This document shows, piece after piece, positions 33,835 to 43,528 of a stretch of 64,000 nucleotides of DNA. This stretch comes from Flavobacterium sp. SUN052. GTDB lineage: Bacteria; Bacteroidota; Bacteroidia; Flavobacteriales; Flavobacteriaceae. Under the pieces are notes generated by a model that was not told where the DNA came from, ran no database searches, and was given only the letters and a program-made list of their open reading frames with translations. Numbering within the stretch: the stretch's first letter is position 1; each line of letters opens with the position of its first letter. The stretch spans positions 248,001 to 312,000 of the forward strand of contig NZ_JAPQNS010000009.1 in the NCBI RefSeq assembly GCF_028867935.1, read 5' to 3'. A program made the translations under genes and the position numbers.

Positions 33835-34767
33835 CTAATCGTACATGTGCCGAAACCGACGCATTGTCCAGCGAATAATCATATCCGAAACGTTAGGCAG
33901 GTAGGTCGTCATCGCCCACATGAACTTACCGAAGCCCGATAAAACACTGTTGTTTCGGCGTTTTCGGATATGGCGAATGATCGCTTTGGCAACCTCAGTT
34001 TGAGTCAATTTAAAGCGTTCGGGCCGGGGTGCAAGCGGTTCTGGCTCTCCCAAACCATTGAGCATTTTTTTGTCAGCATCGTTGCGGGTAAAGCCAATAT
34101 GAACTACCCCGAAGTGTACCCCTGTATCGCCTAGTTCGAGCCGGAGCGTATGCGCCAGATTAACCATAGCCGCTTTCCCTGCACAATATGCTGAGCCGCT
34201 TGGCATTCCGTTGAAAGCCGAAATACTCGAAATAAACGTGACACTGCCCCGACTGCGGGTTAGGTAGGGCAAAGCCGCTTTGAGTGGATACACCGACCCA
34301 TACACGTTGCTGTCTAACACTCTGGTAAAGGTGTCAACAGTGGTATCAGCAAAATAAGCCCGCATCGAAATACTGGCGTTGGTGATCAGGATGTCTATCT
34401 GGCCAAATTCGCGGATCGTTTCAGCAATTAGCTCTTCGCAGGCAGTGTACTTGGTCACGTCGGCTACACAGGCCGATACGTGTAGCCCTTCCTGTTGAAG
34501 CGTTCTGAGAGTAGTGTCCAATCGGGTAGCATCGAGACCATTCAACATGATACTCGCTCCCTGTTGCCCAAGCTGACGGGCGGTTTCGCGACCAATACCT
34601 GATTCTGAGCCGGTAATAATGGCTACTTTACCCGCAAATGATTTGTTGGGGCGGGGTCTGAAATTTACGCTCTCTATTGACCGTGGCTTTATAGGCAACG
34701 GGTGGAGAACTGCCTGCGTTTTTACAGGCCACGGTTCTAGTATAGGCACTGGTTTAGCAATATCCAT
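33835..34767 (-). CDS. Short-chain dehydrogenase/reductase (classical SDR)
   Basis: A 310-residue SDR. The cofactor motif TGSESGIG is at about 52-59, preceded by a proline-rich 45-residue N-terminal extension. TNAS replaces NNAG, and the catalytic set is Ser (about 180), Tyr194 and Lys198 in YCAGK. Residues after 235 form a basic C-terminal segment with an aromatic helix near the end (KFMWAMTTYLPNV), which could dip into the membrane. The open frame extends to 34869, but the ATG at 34767 fits better: it overlaps the upstream epimerase stop by only 14 bases. Classical SDRs of this kind reduce ketones of lipids or sugars. Substrate unknown. Confidence 0.85.
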   Translation of the reverse strand: MDIAKPVPILEPWPVKTQAVLHPLPIKPRSIESVNFRPRPNKSFAGKVAIITGSESGIGRETARQLGQQGASIMLNGLDATRLDTTLRTLQQEGLHVSACVADVTKYTACEELIAETIREFGQIDILITNASISMRAYFADTTVDTFTRVLDSNVYGSVYPLKAALPYLTRSRGSVTFISSISAFNGMPSGSAYCAGKAAMVNLAHTLRLELGDTGVHFGVVHIGFTRNDADKKMLNGLGEPEPLAPRPERFKLTQTEVAKAIIRHIRKRRNNSVLSGFGKFMWAMTTYLPNVSDMIIRWTMRRFRHMYD

Positions 34768-35728
34768 TGGCTCTAAACCAGTCAAAGGCGTCCTTGATGG
34801 CGTTACGGATGGGAGTTTGTGGAAGCTGTAATTCATCAATTGCTTTCTGTACGTTAAAATAGTGGCCATCGTTGGCCACAGCGACCATTGCTGGATTTAG
34901 CCGGGCGAGTTTTCCCGTCAGGCGGTATTGCAAGGCACCCAACTGCCCTATGAACCAGGCCAGCCTTTTAGGGACGGAGAGTGCAGGCATTTTACAGTTC
35001 ATTACGTCTGCCATCAGCTCAAAAGCTTCCGCGTAGCTCAGATTTTGGTTCCCCAAAATGTACTGTTCCCCCGTGCGCCCCCTGGTTAGAGCATTTACCG
35101 TTGCTGTGGCCACATCGGCCACGTGAACATAGTTTTTACCCCCGGCCGGAATACCCGCCACCTGCCCTTTGTATAACCCCAATAACAGGGCACCAGAGGT
35201 TGGTTTATGATCAAACGGCCCTAACATAAAAGTAGGGTGTACCAGTACGGCTGGAACGCCCGATTGTAATACTCGCTGCGAAGCAGCCCTTTTACTATCC
35301 ATATAGTCCAGACCGTAGCGGTTGCCCATATACGAACTTGTTTCGTCGCCAGGTTGCTCTTTGGTACCAAAGCCAAAAACGTTTGCTGTTCCAACATAAA
35401 CTAATCGCTCAACGTCGGTTATGCGGGCGGCCCGTAAAACATTTTCGGTGCCGGTCAGATTGGTGTCCCACACGGCTTTGTTACGAGCAGGATTCACGGA
35501 GGCTAGTGCAGCCGCATGAATAATATACTGACAGCCATCTGCCGCACTCACTACGGCTGATCCATCCTGCAAATCGCCCGAAAAACGTTCAACAGGTAAA
35601 TCGTCGAGGGTTGGAGTAGGGCCACCCGGCCTTACTAATGCCCGCACGGTATATTGTTTTTCGAGCAGTTGCCGGGCTATATGGTTTCCCAGAAAGCCGT
35701 TAGCGCCTGTTAGGAGGACTGTAGCCAC
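34754..35728 (-). CDS. NAD-dependent epimerase/dehydratase (extended SDR)
   Basis: A 324-residue extended SDR with cofactor motif TGANGFLG (7-14) and active-site Tyr142 and Lys146 in YMDSK. The sequence resembles the dihydroflavonol-4-reductase or 3-beta-hydroxysteroid dehydrogenase-like branch (HAAALASVNP, NLTGTENVLRAA) more than nucleotide-sugar epimerases. The start is GTG at 35728; the ATG two bases upstream is out of frame. It follows the GT2 gene by seven bases and overlaps the SDR gene, so it belongs to a tight operon. A role in building or trimming an envelope lipid or glycolipid is inferred from the company it keeps. Confidence 0.85.
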   Translation of the reverse strand: MATVLLTGANGFLGNHIARQLLEKQYTVRALVRPGGPTPTLDDLPVERFSGDLQDGSAVVSAADGCQYIIHAAALASVNPARNKAVWDTNLTGTENVLRAARITDVERLVYVGTANVFGFGTKEQPGDETSSYMGNRYGLDYMDSKRAASQRVLQSGVPAVLVHPTFMLGPFDHKPTSGALLLGLYKGQVAGIPAGGKNYVHVADVATATVNALTRGRTGEQYILGNQNLSYAEAFELMADVMNCKMPALSVPKRLAWFIGQLGALQYRLTGKLARLNPAMVAVANDGHYFNVQKAIDELQLPQTPIRNAIKDAFDWFRANGYC

Positions 35729-35735
35729 ATGAGTA

Positions 35736-36428
35736 CTATCTATACTTCAACATCAACTTATACGTCCGGGCAATGCGGGTAGGATCGACGTTAAATCGAA
35801 ACAGAAGCACGGCCGTAACGTTGGCCAGTTGCACCCGCAACCAAGAGTTGGTCTCGTATTTTCGGGCCGACACGACTACATCCTTGGGAATGACCATGAA
35901 ACGGGCCACTTTACGAATACGCCGGATGATGTCAAAATCCTCCATAATCACATAATGTTCGTTGAAACCCCCAATTCGGTTGAAAAGTGAGCGTGTGATG
36001 TACAGTGTTTGATCACCTCCCCGAGAATACAATCCGTTGAACCGGGTACCGTAGCTGTTGAAACGGAGCAGTGGGTTGCGGGAGTCGAACCGAAACCGGT
36101 AACAACCCGACTCGTATCCGTCGCGGATGGCCCAGGAAATATCGCTGACGTAATCAGAATTGATGGTGACGTCGGCATGAACAAAATAGAGCACGTTGCC
36201 GGTAGCAAGCCGTGCTGCGTAGTTCATTTGAGCAGCACGGCCGGGTTTTGGAGCCTGTATTACCCGCGCACCGGCGAATTGTGCTTCTTCAACCGTAGCA
36301 TCGGTGCTACCCCCATCAACAACAATCACCTCGGCCACTCGCCCATAACTATAATGCAACAAATCAGTAACCAACCGACCAATAGTCGGGGCTTCGTTGC
36401 GGGTCGGTATGATCACAGAGATTGTCAA
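35736..36428 (-). CDS. Family 2 glycosyltransferase (TIGR04283-like)
   Basis: A 230-residue GT-A transferase. The N-terminus SVIIPTRNE, the VVDGGSTD strand (37-43) and the KPGRAAQMNYAA block are typical of the TIGR04283 group. The metal-binding acidic motif is HAD at 84-86, and EDFD near 170 could supply the base. The start is TTG at 36428, overlapping the preceding barrel gene's stop by four bases (TTGA), which is good evidence for coupling despite the rare start codon. The C-terminal basic region may touch the membrane. Acceptor unknown. Confidence 0.88.
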   Translation of the reverse strand: MTISVIIPTRNEAPTIGRLVTDLLHYSYGRVAEVIVVDGGSTDATVEEAQFAGARVIQAPKPGRAAQMNYAARLATGNVLYFVHADVTINSDYVSDISWAIRDGYESGCYRFRFDSRNPLLRFNSYGTRFNGLYSRGGDQTLYITRSLFNRIGGFNEHYVIMEDFDIIRRIRKVARFMVIPKDVVVSARKYETNSWLRVQLANVTAVLLFRFNVDPTRIARTYKLMLKYR

Positions 36429-37567
36429 AATGCTTCGCCAATAGTTAAGTAAAAACCGCTTGAGCCTGCACTGGTCTGGGGCAAGCCCCGGCCATAATCG
36501 GCTCGAATATTTAGTTTATCGTTGTTGATTCGAATGCGTAACCCAGCTCCATAGGTTCCTTTCGGCTGGTTGAACCGAAGAAACTCACTTTGGTAAGCGG
36601 CTCCCCGAATTGATGTTCCCAAGACACCTACCGAACCAAAGGCCACTACGCCCAGCCGCCACCAGACATGTTGCCTGATTTCGGCCTGTATCAGTGCCAG
36701 ATTGTCGTCGCGGTAGCGGCCTTCGTAAAAGCCGCGCCCGCGTTTGGTGCCACCTAACAGAGATAAAGCACTGAACGGAGCCACGCCCGTAGTCAGACTT
36801 ACCACATAATTCAACGCCAGCGTGGTTTTACTGGTTAGTGGATGATAGGTGGCTACGTCGGCCACATACCGCCCAAAATTGCTGGTGCTGCCAAGGCCCC
36901 GCCCGTGAGCCATGTAGCTCAGGTCGGCCACCACGCCCCGCGACGGAAACAGCACATTGTCGCGAGTATCATAAAACAGCCCCGGTCCACCCCCCGAAAT
37001 CCGGCTCCCCTGACCGCCCGGTACAGTACCCGATGCCAGTAGCCCCTCGGGTGCAACGGACGTAACATCATAGTTCTCAAACTGGTAACGCAGACCCGCA
37101 TACAAACCCCGTCCGTTGGCACTCCCCGTTACTCGGCGGTACAAACTAAGACGAATTCGGGGGAAATTAACACCGTACGTTTCCTTCGGCGTTTCCCGGT
37201 CACGCAAACCAAAAAAGAAATAGTTGTACTTGTAATAACCGACCTCCCCAATGGCAAAATAGCGGTTCTGGTTATAGAAAAGCTGAAAAGGTACGTAAAA
37301 TAACAGTTGTTTATTCTGGGTATAAGCCGCCCCCACTGTCACCTGCGACGGACGGATTGTGCTGGCCGTGTCGCGCCGAAACCGGAACGTTGCAGCCGCT
37401 GCCACGCCAAACGCAAAGCGGGTTTCGGGGGTGTAATAGATCAGGGGTAAAGGAAAGATTGAAAACGATTTTGTTGTATCTGCCGCCCACACATCAATGC
37501 CAATACCCTTAACCGGTACCACACAACTAATACCCAATAATGTGAGAAGCAGTACTCGGTTTATCAT
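36425..37567 (-). CDS. Outer-membrane barrel of the BamA/TamA (surface antigen) type without POTRA domains
   Basis: A 380-residue protein with a signal peptide (about 1-29) that goes directly into a predicted 16-strand-like barrel. The GGGPGLFYDTRDNVLFPSRG block is the family signature near the middle, RGRGFYEGRYRDDNLALIQAE is the L6-type region (RGF or RGR), and the last strand ends in phenylalanine (IGEAF). It has no POTRA domain, unlike BamA and TamA, which argues for a small-molecule or lipid channel or a patatin-type partner barrel rather than an assembly factor. It is the first gene of the minus-strand operon with GT2, epimerase and SDR. Confidence 0.87.
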   Translation of the reverse strand: MINRVLLLTLLGISCVVPVKGIGIDVWAADTTKSFSIFPLPLIYYTPETRFAFGVAAAATFRFRRDTASTIRPSQVTVGAAYTQNKQLLFYVPFQLFYNQNRYFAIGEVGYYKYNYFFFGLRDRETPKETYGVNFPRIRLSLYRRVTGSANGRGLYAGLRYQFENYDVTSVAPEGLLASGTVPGGQGSRISGGGPGLFYDTRDNVLFPSRGVVADLSYMAHGRGLGSTSNFGRYVADVATYHPLTSKTTLALNYVVSLTTGVAPFSALSLLGGTKRGRGFYEGRYRDDNLALIQAEIRQHVWWRLGVVAFGSVGVLGTSIRGAAYQSEFLRFNQPKGTYGAGLRIRINNDKLNIRADYGRGLPQTSAGSSGFYLTIGEAF

Positions 37568-37662
37568 ACAATATTGTGAATGGATACTTAGACATACGGT
37601 TTTACGAAGTATTTAGTTTGAAAAGCCGACGCTCTGGCTCAAACGAGCAGCTTCTACATAAA

Positions 37663-37691
37663 AAAAGGTCCCCTGAAATCCAGAGGACCCT
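37663..37691 (-). terminator. Terminator of the SusC-SusD-DUF4397 operon
   Basis: On the minus strand GGTCCTCTG pairs with CAGGGGACC (one G-U pair, 37668-37691), followed by seven U from the A run at 37661-37667. It is 22 bases after the DUF4397 stop. Confidence 0.85.
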
Positions 37692-37713
37692 TCCTTTGTA
37701 AAACCTAAACTAA

Positions 37714-38472
37714 TCAGCGATTCACATACACGTTAATACCCGGCGCTGCTGTACCGGTACGTCCCGTTATGCCACGGAGGAAAACTGTAACAGCCCGCCC
37801 TGCCGATGAACTGGTAAACTGAACTGTGCCAACATTGGTAGCCACTCCAGGTAGTCTAAAGGCAAACGTTGGACCCGCAATGGCATCTATGGAGATGAAG
37901 GGCGAAACGGCTCTGTAAGCCAGATTTGTAGCCAGCGTTGTGTTCGGTGTCGTAAGCGCTACATCGTAGGTAGAGCCCGGAATCAGGTTGATAAACCGCA
38001 CATACAACTTAGCTGGGTCAGCTGCACCCTCGAAGTTATCATTAACCAACAACACTTCGGGTTGCGCACCTGCTCCGGCCACAAACAACGAGTAATACTT
38101 ATTGTCTTCCAGTGTCAGGTTTTGCGTGTTTATCACTGTTGCACTCCCAGCCGATGTGCTGGCCGGTGCTGAGATTGTGATAGCCTGCTGCCCCGGTGTT
38201 ACAATGGCATAGTTGGAGCCAGTGCTGGGAAACGTGTTGTTGTACGGAACGCCTACTGGATTCCCTGCGAACGTAGTTGTAATACCCGTCGGCGTAAACC
38301 CACTAAGCTTCTTTCCACCAACAGCCAGTTCAACGCCCGAAATATCGGGAGCTGCATTGATCAACTTGAGCCTTGCCCCGCTGGTAATCGGATCAATAGG
38401 CAACTGAAGGCTATTTTTCTCGCACGACACCAGTAAGGCTGCCGCCGAGAGAACGTATAGTAGTTTTTTCAT
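37714..38472 (-). CDS. DUF4397-domain lipoprotein
   Basis: A 252-residue protein. I start at MKKLLYVLSAAALLVSC, a clear lipoprotein signal with C17, rather than at the longer frame to 38538, which runs through an inverted repeat. The body has the DUF4397 pattern: ARLKLINAAPDISGVELAVGG near 33, then KLYVRFINLIPGSTYDVAL near 155 in a second copy, and a strand-rich end (GRAVTVFLRGITG). DUF4397 proteins are envelope lipoproteins of unknown function. It is the third gene of a SusC-SusD module, so it is probably a surface accessory of that transporter. Confidence 0.88.
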   Translation of the reverse strand: MKKLLYVLSAAALLVSCEKNSLQLPIDPITSGARLKLINAAPDISGVELAVGGKKLSGFTPTGITTTFAGNPVGVPYNNTFPSTGSNYAIVTPGQQAITISAPASTSAGSATVINTQNLTLEDNKYYSLFVAGAGAQPEVLLVNDNFEGAADPAKLYVRFINLIPGSTYDVALTTPNTTLATNLAYRAVSPFISIDAIAGPTFAFRLPGVATNVGTVQFTSSSAGRAVTVFLRGITGRTGTAAPGINVYVNR

Positions 38473-38495
38473 AATAAACTGGTAGCAGTAGGCAA

Positions 38496-38537
38496 TGGCA
38501 GTAAGCAGACTGGATAGCTGCCAACTGCTTACTGCCA
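38496..38537. repeat. Inverted repeat between SusD and the DUF4397 gene
   Basis: A perfect 13-bp stem (TGGCAGTAAGCAG, 38496-38508, with 38525-38537) and a 16-base loop, without a U-tract. It lies between two co-transcribed genes and may set their relative expression or be a dispersed repeat. Confidence 0.65.
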
Positions 38538-38549
38538 CTGCTCACTGAA

Positions 38550-40121
38550 TTACGGTTGTGTAAACCACATGGGTTTGGTATGATAATCAAGTTCTAAACC
38601 GCCCAACGGCCGTAGTGCTTCTGCGTTCCAGACATACTCAGAGTTGTATCGTGGACGCATTCGCTGAGGTAGCTTTCCGTTGTTGTTGATGTAGAGTGTC
38701 TGCGGAAACGTAATGCCAGAGAATACATCGGTGCTGTAGTTGTACCGGCGCATATCGGCCCACTGCTCCAGGAAACCCCAACCCCATTGGGCAATATACT
38801 TCTGCAACATGATCTGGCTCAACGTCAGGTTGGCAGCAACCGTCGGTACAACAAGCGGATTGTTCAGATACGCGGTGCGATCGGCAGTAGGAATATTCAC
38901 GTATGAAGCGGTCATGTGCGCTTCGATGCCTTTCCGGTAAGCGGCCAATGCAGTTGCATTATCGCCTTTAATGAAGGCGGCTTCCGCTTTGATGAATTGC
39001 AACTGAGCATAAGTCATCAGTGGGAATGGGCCCTTATCCGTAAAGATATACCGACCCGTTGTACCTGCTGCTGGGTTAACTCCCAACTGGGTTCCCCACG
39101 GGCTTACTACGCGCTCTGTTAATGGTATAGAAGCCGCCGTCGACTGGCCTACATTAGGAACGATGCCCCGGAATTTACCGTCACCACTAACGGCGAGCAT
39201 GACTGGTAAGCGTGGATCTTTGACTCCCTTAAACACATTTCCAGTACCATCAAGCAACTGAAGTGTAAATGCACCCTGTCCGTATACCTGTAGGTTCTGC
39301 CGTAATGGACCAAAGAACGATCCGTCGGCAGTGCTGAGTCCGTTAAATACAAACTGGGCATCGTCGGCGTTGCTGGTGAACGCACTGTCGACGTAAGCGA
39401 TTACCTGATCGGGTTTGTACAGGCTTTTCTTGTTCGAGAGGTGATGCGCATTGATGGCCAGCAGACCATAGGCAAACTTCTTCCATTTGAGCCGGTCACC
39501 GTTATAAATTTTATCTCCCCGCGCCAAGGATGCAGTCGATACCCGACCATCACCACGGTTCAGGTTTTTGATCGCTTCCTGCGCAAGCCGAACCACTTCC
39601 GAATAGGCAAATTCCTGGGTGTCGTAATTAAACGTATTCTTATTCGGGTCCTGATCGAAAGCTTCTTTAATAATGATCTCTCCGTGTTGATCGGTGAGCA
39701 TCTGCCATCCCCAGGCCTGAAACAACTGACCCACGCCAAGGTAGTCCCAGCGTTCGTTTGCGCGGGCATCGTCAATCAGGTTAACCAGGTTACGACCGCC
39801 TTTAAAGTACACGTTCCGCCAGATTTCGCCCCCTGCATCACTATTGGGTACGTACCCATAGGTTTCCCAGATAGAGCCATTTACCGGAACAGAAGCACTT
39901 GCTGCCTGCCAGTTCTGAACATACTGGCCTAAGTAGCGGGCGTCAAACTGAATACCCAGCACATAGCTGTTCTGGATCGGTGCCAGCAAAACGGCAGCCT
40001 CAACCTGATCGGGGTTGTTGGGGTTTTTGTTAATGTCTAAGTACTTGTCGCAACTACTCAAACCCAGCGTAAGGCCGGTCATAAGCAGGGCTGCGACGCA
40101 TTTATAAGCTATCTTTTTCAT
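38550..40121 (-). CDS. SusD/RagB-family nutrient-binding lipoprotein
   Basis: A 523-residue outer-membrane lipoprotein (LGLSSC, C24) of the SusD-like 2 type. After the signal comes DKYLDINKNPNNPDQ, the family's Asn-Pro-Asn-Asn-Pro start. TPR-like helices follow, such as LAQEAIKNLNRG and QLQFIKAEAAFIKGDNATALAAYRKGI near 390-415. The C-terminus has the QKYIAQWGWGFLEQWADMRRYNYS block. SusD caps the SusC channel on the cell surface and binds the nutrient. It starts 18 bases after the stop of the SusC gene, the normal order. The ligand cannot be read, and no glycoside hydrolase is adjacent on this side. Confidence 0.93.
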   Translation of the reverse strand: MKKIAYKCVAALLMTGLTLGLSSCDKYLDINKNPNNPDQVEAAVLLAPIQNSYVLGIQFDARYLGQYVQNWQAASASVPVNGSIWETYGYVPNSDAGGEIWRNVYFKGGRNLVNLIDDARANERWDYLGVGQLFQAWGWQMLTDQHGEIIIKEAFDQDPNKNTFNYDTQEFAYSEVVRLAQEAIKNLNRGDGRVSTASLARGDKIYNGDRLKWKKFAYGLLAINAHHLSNKKSLYKPDQVIAYVDSAFTSNADDAQFVFNGLSTADGSFFGPLRQNLQVYGQGAFTLQLLDGTGNVFKGVKDPRLPVMLAVSGDGKFRGIVPNVGQSTAASIPLTERVVSPWGTQLGVNPAAGTTGRYIFTDKGPFPLMTYAQLQFIKAEAAFIKGDNATALAAYRKGIEAHMTASYVNIPTADRTAYLNNPLVVPTVAANLTLSQIMLQKYIAQWGWGFLEQWADMRRYNYSTDVFSGITFPQTLYINNNGKLPQRMRPRYNSEYVWNAEALRPLGGLELDYHTKPMWFTQP

Positions 40122-40138
40122 GTCAAAATAGTTGGGGA

Positions 40139-43100
40139 TTAAAACCCGAGGTTGATACCAACGTTGAAAACTTTCGGCAGCGGCAGGTTACCGTAGTCGA
40201 TACCCTGGCCACCCGAACCGCCCGTTGCGGTGTTGGTGCCATTTACACCGGGATCACCACCTGTATAGTTGGTGAGCAGCAGCAGGTCGTTACCGGTTAC
40301 GAATATACCCGCCGTTTTGAATAACCGCGACCGGCTAAGGGCCGACGCTGGGACAGAATAACGTAGAGACAGTTCTTTTACGCGTACCCAGTTTACGTCG
40401 CGCTCAATAAAGTTTTCGTCGGCCAGAGCAGAATAAAACGCGTTATTGTAGTAGGGCGTAACCTGAATGGTATTGGGGGTTGGGGTAGCGGAGTTCTCCA
40501 GACCGTCTTTCAACACGCCACGGAAGGTATAAGGCGTTTCGCGGTCGAGCGTTTTCATGCTCAGGCCCGTGCGATACAGATATGATTCGGTTGCATTGTA
40601 TACGTCGCCCCCTTTCCGAATGTCGAGTACGAAGTTCAGGCCGAAGTTTTTGTACGAGAACGAGTTGACAAAACCCATCACAAAATCAGGATTCCGGTCA
40701 CCAACTACGTTCCAAACAGTCTCGGTCAGTGGCAAGCCTGTCAGCGGGCTAATCAGGATTTGGCCGCTCGTGTTGCGAAGATAGCTGTTACCCGTGAAGG
40801 TAGTAAGTGGCCCGTTCAGGCGCATACCGTTTCTAACGTTACCATAAAGGAAAGTATCGGAGTTATAAAACTCAGTAACACCAGCAGGCAACTCCGTCAG
40901 GCGGCTATTCGTTTTGGTAAAGTTCAGGTTGGTTGTCCATGAGAAGTTGCTGGTCCGAATGGGTTCTGCATTTAGCGTCACTTCCAGACCCTGGTTCCAG
41001 AGTTTACCACCATTAATTACTTTCAGAACGAAGCCCGTTCCGTAGCTGATACGCAAATCCCGAATGATCTGGTTAACACTTTCAGTGCGGTAAAATGCCA
41101 CATCGAAGCCCAGACGATTCTTGAAAAACTTCATCTCGGTACCAATCTCGTACGAGTTCACTTTTTCCGGCACCAGGAATGGGTTAGGAGCGGTAAAGCC
41201 ATAGCTGAAACCACCACCCGTTGTTGTCTGGCTTTCGTAGGCCTGCGAGGTCGAATACTCAGGCGCTTCTTTACCTACCTGAGCGGCTGAGGCCCGGAAT
41301 TTGGCAAAGCTCAGCACATCGCGGAATTTGCCTTCGGGCAACAATTCTGTAAACACTAAGCTGAATGAAGCAGAAGGGTAAAAGAACGAGCGCGATGCTT
41401 TCGGGAACGTTGATGACCAGTCATTGCGACCGGTAACGGTCAGATAAGCCACATCGTTATAGCCAACTGTAGCCGAGCCAAACACACCCATTAACCGCCG
41501 TTGCCGCACAAAATTCCGCGACTTCTGAGTCAGAGGGTCTGTGTTGTTGATCGACACAAAGTTGGGGTCCAGGAATTTCTCGCCCCGAGTTGCCAGCGAC
41601 GTATAGTTGAAATCATACAAGGCCTGACCCACCAGACCCGACACGTTCAGCTTACCGAATTTCTTGTTGGCAGAAAATACATACTGGCTCGTTAAGGTCC
41701 GGTTGTTATCCGTTGCCTGATCGAGGGCACCACCAATTACACCACCCGACCGGTTGGATTCGGGGTGGTACATAAACAGGTACTGCGTTGAATACACGTC
41801 CAGACCAACCCGACCCGTTAAGGTCAGCCAATTGGTAAGGGCGTAGTTCATGCTGATGTTGGTAATAGAGCGGTTGCCGTTGTCACGCAGCTTATTTTTG
41901 TTTACGTCGAAAAACGGGTTTTCAATTTCGCTACTGCCCGTCGTCACCTTCCGGCGCGATCCGTCTGGGTTCAGGTAAGCTGACATATCGTCGTTGGCTG
42001 GCCACGACAGCAGACCCAACAAAAACGAGTTCGTACCTTTTGACACCTTCGTATTGTCGGTGTTGATATACTGAAGCGTCGACTCAATGGACAGTTTATC
42101 CGTGATTTTGGCCGTGCCGCCCAGGCTGATGTTAAGCCGCTTGTATTCCGTAGTTGGAATTACGCCTTTGCTATTAAAATACCCAGCCGATAACCGGTAG
42201 GTATACCGATCTGTACCGCCATCGAACGAAATGTTATGCCGTTGTCCCGTACCATCGCGCAGGAAGCCAGCTGCATTATCGAAAAAGGGCGTGTTCTCGG
42301 CGTAACGAGGACCAAATGAGTTAAAGCTCGTGTTCTGCGTTACACCGTTGTTGCCTTGGCCATAAACTTTCTGCGTTTCGGGTAAGGCCCCTACTTTTTG
42401 GAGCGTAAACGTTCCGCTATACGTGATACGTCCTTGTCCGGCCTTTCCCTTTTTGGTTGTAATCAGAATGGCTCCGTTGGCAGCATCTACCCCGTATAAA
42501 GCCGCTGCTTCCGGTCCTTTCAATACGGTGATCGTTTCAATGTCGTTCGGATTGATGTCCTGAGCGCGGTTCGAGAAGTCGATGTTCCGGTTCTCGGTTG
42601 ATTGCCCCGAAATACCCCCGGCCACAAACTGGTTGTTCTGAGCCGTCCGGTTATCTATAGGCATCCCGTCAATTACGTATAAAGGCTGGTTGTTACCGCT
42701 AATTGAGTTTACCCCACGGATCAGTACACCCGACGAAGCGCCGGGCATCCCGCTCGATGTACCAACCTGCAAACCGGCTACCCGACCCTGTAAGGCATTG
42801 ATAAAGTTATCGCGCTGAGAGTTGGCGAGGTCGGCTCCTTTTACTTCCGTTACGGCATACCCCAATTGCCGTTTTTCGCGCTGAATACCAAGAGCGGTTA
42901 CGACCACTTCGTTCAGGTTACCCGCTTCCTGGGTGAGTTTCACATTGATAACGGAGGCATTGCCCACGGCAACATCCTGCGTTTGGGTGCCAATGAAGCT
43001 AATGCGCAACTGTTGGCCTGGGCTGGCCTGAATACGGAAATTACCGCTGGCATCCGTGTTGGTGCCACGCGAGGAACCCTTAACAACGACACTGGCTCCT

Positions 43101-43228
43101 GGAATGGGCGTACCATCCTCGGCCGAGGTCACCTTGCCCGTGACGAAGCTGTCTTGTGCATTTGCCCCAAAAGCAAACGCACCAAGAACTACCAGCATCA
43201 TCAGGAGTTTTCGTACAGAAAACATCAT
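40139..43228 (-). CDS. SusC/RagA-family TonB-dependent outer-membrane transporter
   Basis: A 1029-residue TonB-dependent transporter. Signal peptide about 1-24, carboxypeptidase-regulatory-like domain about 28-108 (VTGKVTSAEDGTPIPGASVVVKG), a TonB box-like ELNEVVVTALGI near 107, plug about 115-230 with LQGRVAGLQV and the SusC signature SGNNQPLYVIDG, then a 22-strand barrel ending GINLGF. Paired with the SusD gene downstream. Such pairs import large ligands (glycans or peptides) with TonB energy. No FecI/FecR-type regulator or hybrid sensor is adjacent, so how it is switched on is unclear. The gene is divergent from a second SusC gene. Confidence 0.95.
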   Translation of the reverse strand: MMFSVRKLLMMLVVLGAFAFGANAQDSFVTGKVTSAEDGTPIPGASVVVKGSSRGTNTDASGNFRIQASPGQQLRISFIGTQTQDVAVGNASVINVKLTQEAGNLNEVVVTALGIQREKRQLGYAVTEVKGADLANSQRDNFINALQGRVAGLQVGTSSGMPGASSGVLIRGVNSISGNNQPLYVIDGMPIDNRTAQNNQFVAGGISGQSTENRNIDFSNRAQDINPNDIETITVLKGPEAAALYGVDAANGAILITTKKGKAGQGRITYSGTFTLQKVGALPETQKVYGQGNNGVTQNTSFNSFGPRYAENTPFFDNAAGFLRDGTGQRHNISFDGGTDRYTYRLSAGYFNSKGVIPTTEYKRLNISLGGTAKITDKLSIESTLQYINTDNTKVSKGTNSFLLGLLSWPANDDMSAYLNPDGSRRKVTTGSSEIENPFFDVNKNKLRDNGNRSITNISMNYALTNWLTLTGRVGLDVYSTQYLFMYHPESNRSGGVIGGALDQATDNNRTLTSQYVFSANKKFGKLNVSGLVGQALYDFNYTSLATRGEKFLDPNFVSINNTDPLTQKSRNFVRQRRLMGVFGSATVGYNDVAYLTVTGRNDWSSTFPKASRSFFYPSASFSLVFTELLPEGKFRDVLSFAKFRASAAQVGKEAPEYSTSQAYESQTTTGGGFSYGFTAPNPFLVPEKVNSYEIGTEMKFFKNRLGFDVAFYRTESVNQIIRDLRISYGTGFVLKVINGGKLWNQGLEVTLNAEPIRTSNFSWTTNLNFTKTNSRLTELPAGVTEFYNSDTFLYGNVRNGMRLNGPLTTFTGNSYLRNTSGQILISPLTGLPLTETVWNVVGDRNPDFVMGFVNSFSYKNFGLNFVLDIRKGGDVYNATESYLYRTGLSMKTLDRETPYTFRGVLKDGLENSATPTPNTIQVTPYYNNAFYSALADENFIERDVNWVRVKELSLRYSVPASALSRSRLFKTAGIFVTGNDLLLLTNYTGGDPGVNGTNTATGGSGGQGIDYGNLPLPKVFNVGINLGF

Positions 43229-43472
43229 AGGTTGAAGAAATTTATGATAATTAAATTGGTTTTAATGACAAAATTGAAACCTTTCGCGGTAATAAAAAAG
43301 AAGTAATACAATCATCTTTGCCTATTACCCTAAGAATTACCCTAAAAACATATAGACTTTATGCTTTTTGGATTTTTCAAGGAATTTATAAAAAATCAAT
43401 AAGAATTAAATTTGGTTTATTGATTGAAATATGAAATAAAGGTGGGTATTGTAGAAAAAAATAAAAATAAAA

Positions 43473-43503
43473 TTTGGAGATAGGGCTTTGTTACCTATAT
43501 TTG
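43473..43503 (+). promoter_or_regulatory. Strong Bacteroidota consensus promoter for the plus-strand SusC operon
   Basis: TTTG at 43473-43476, exactly 19 bases, then TATATTTG at 43496-43503. Both boxes match the TTTG-N19-TAnnTTTG consensus in full. A start near 43510 leaves a leader of about 410 bases before the SusC ATG. Confidence 0.75.
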
Positions 43504-43528
43504 ACCAACAACAAAACCGACTTACCAC

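Noticed and set aside
34768..34869. Long N-terminal extension of the SDR gene
   Set aside because: It would overlap the upstream epimerase by 116 bases; the ATG at 34767 gives a normal overlap and keeps the full SDR fold.
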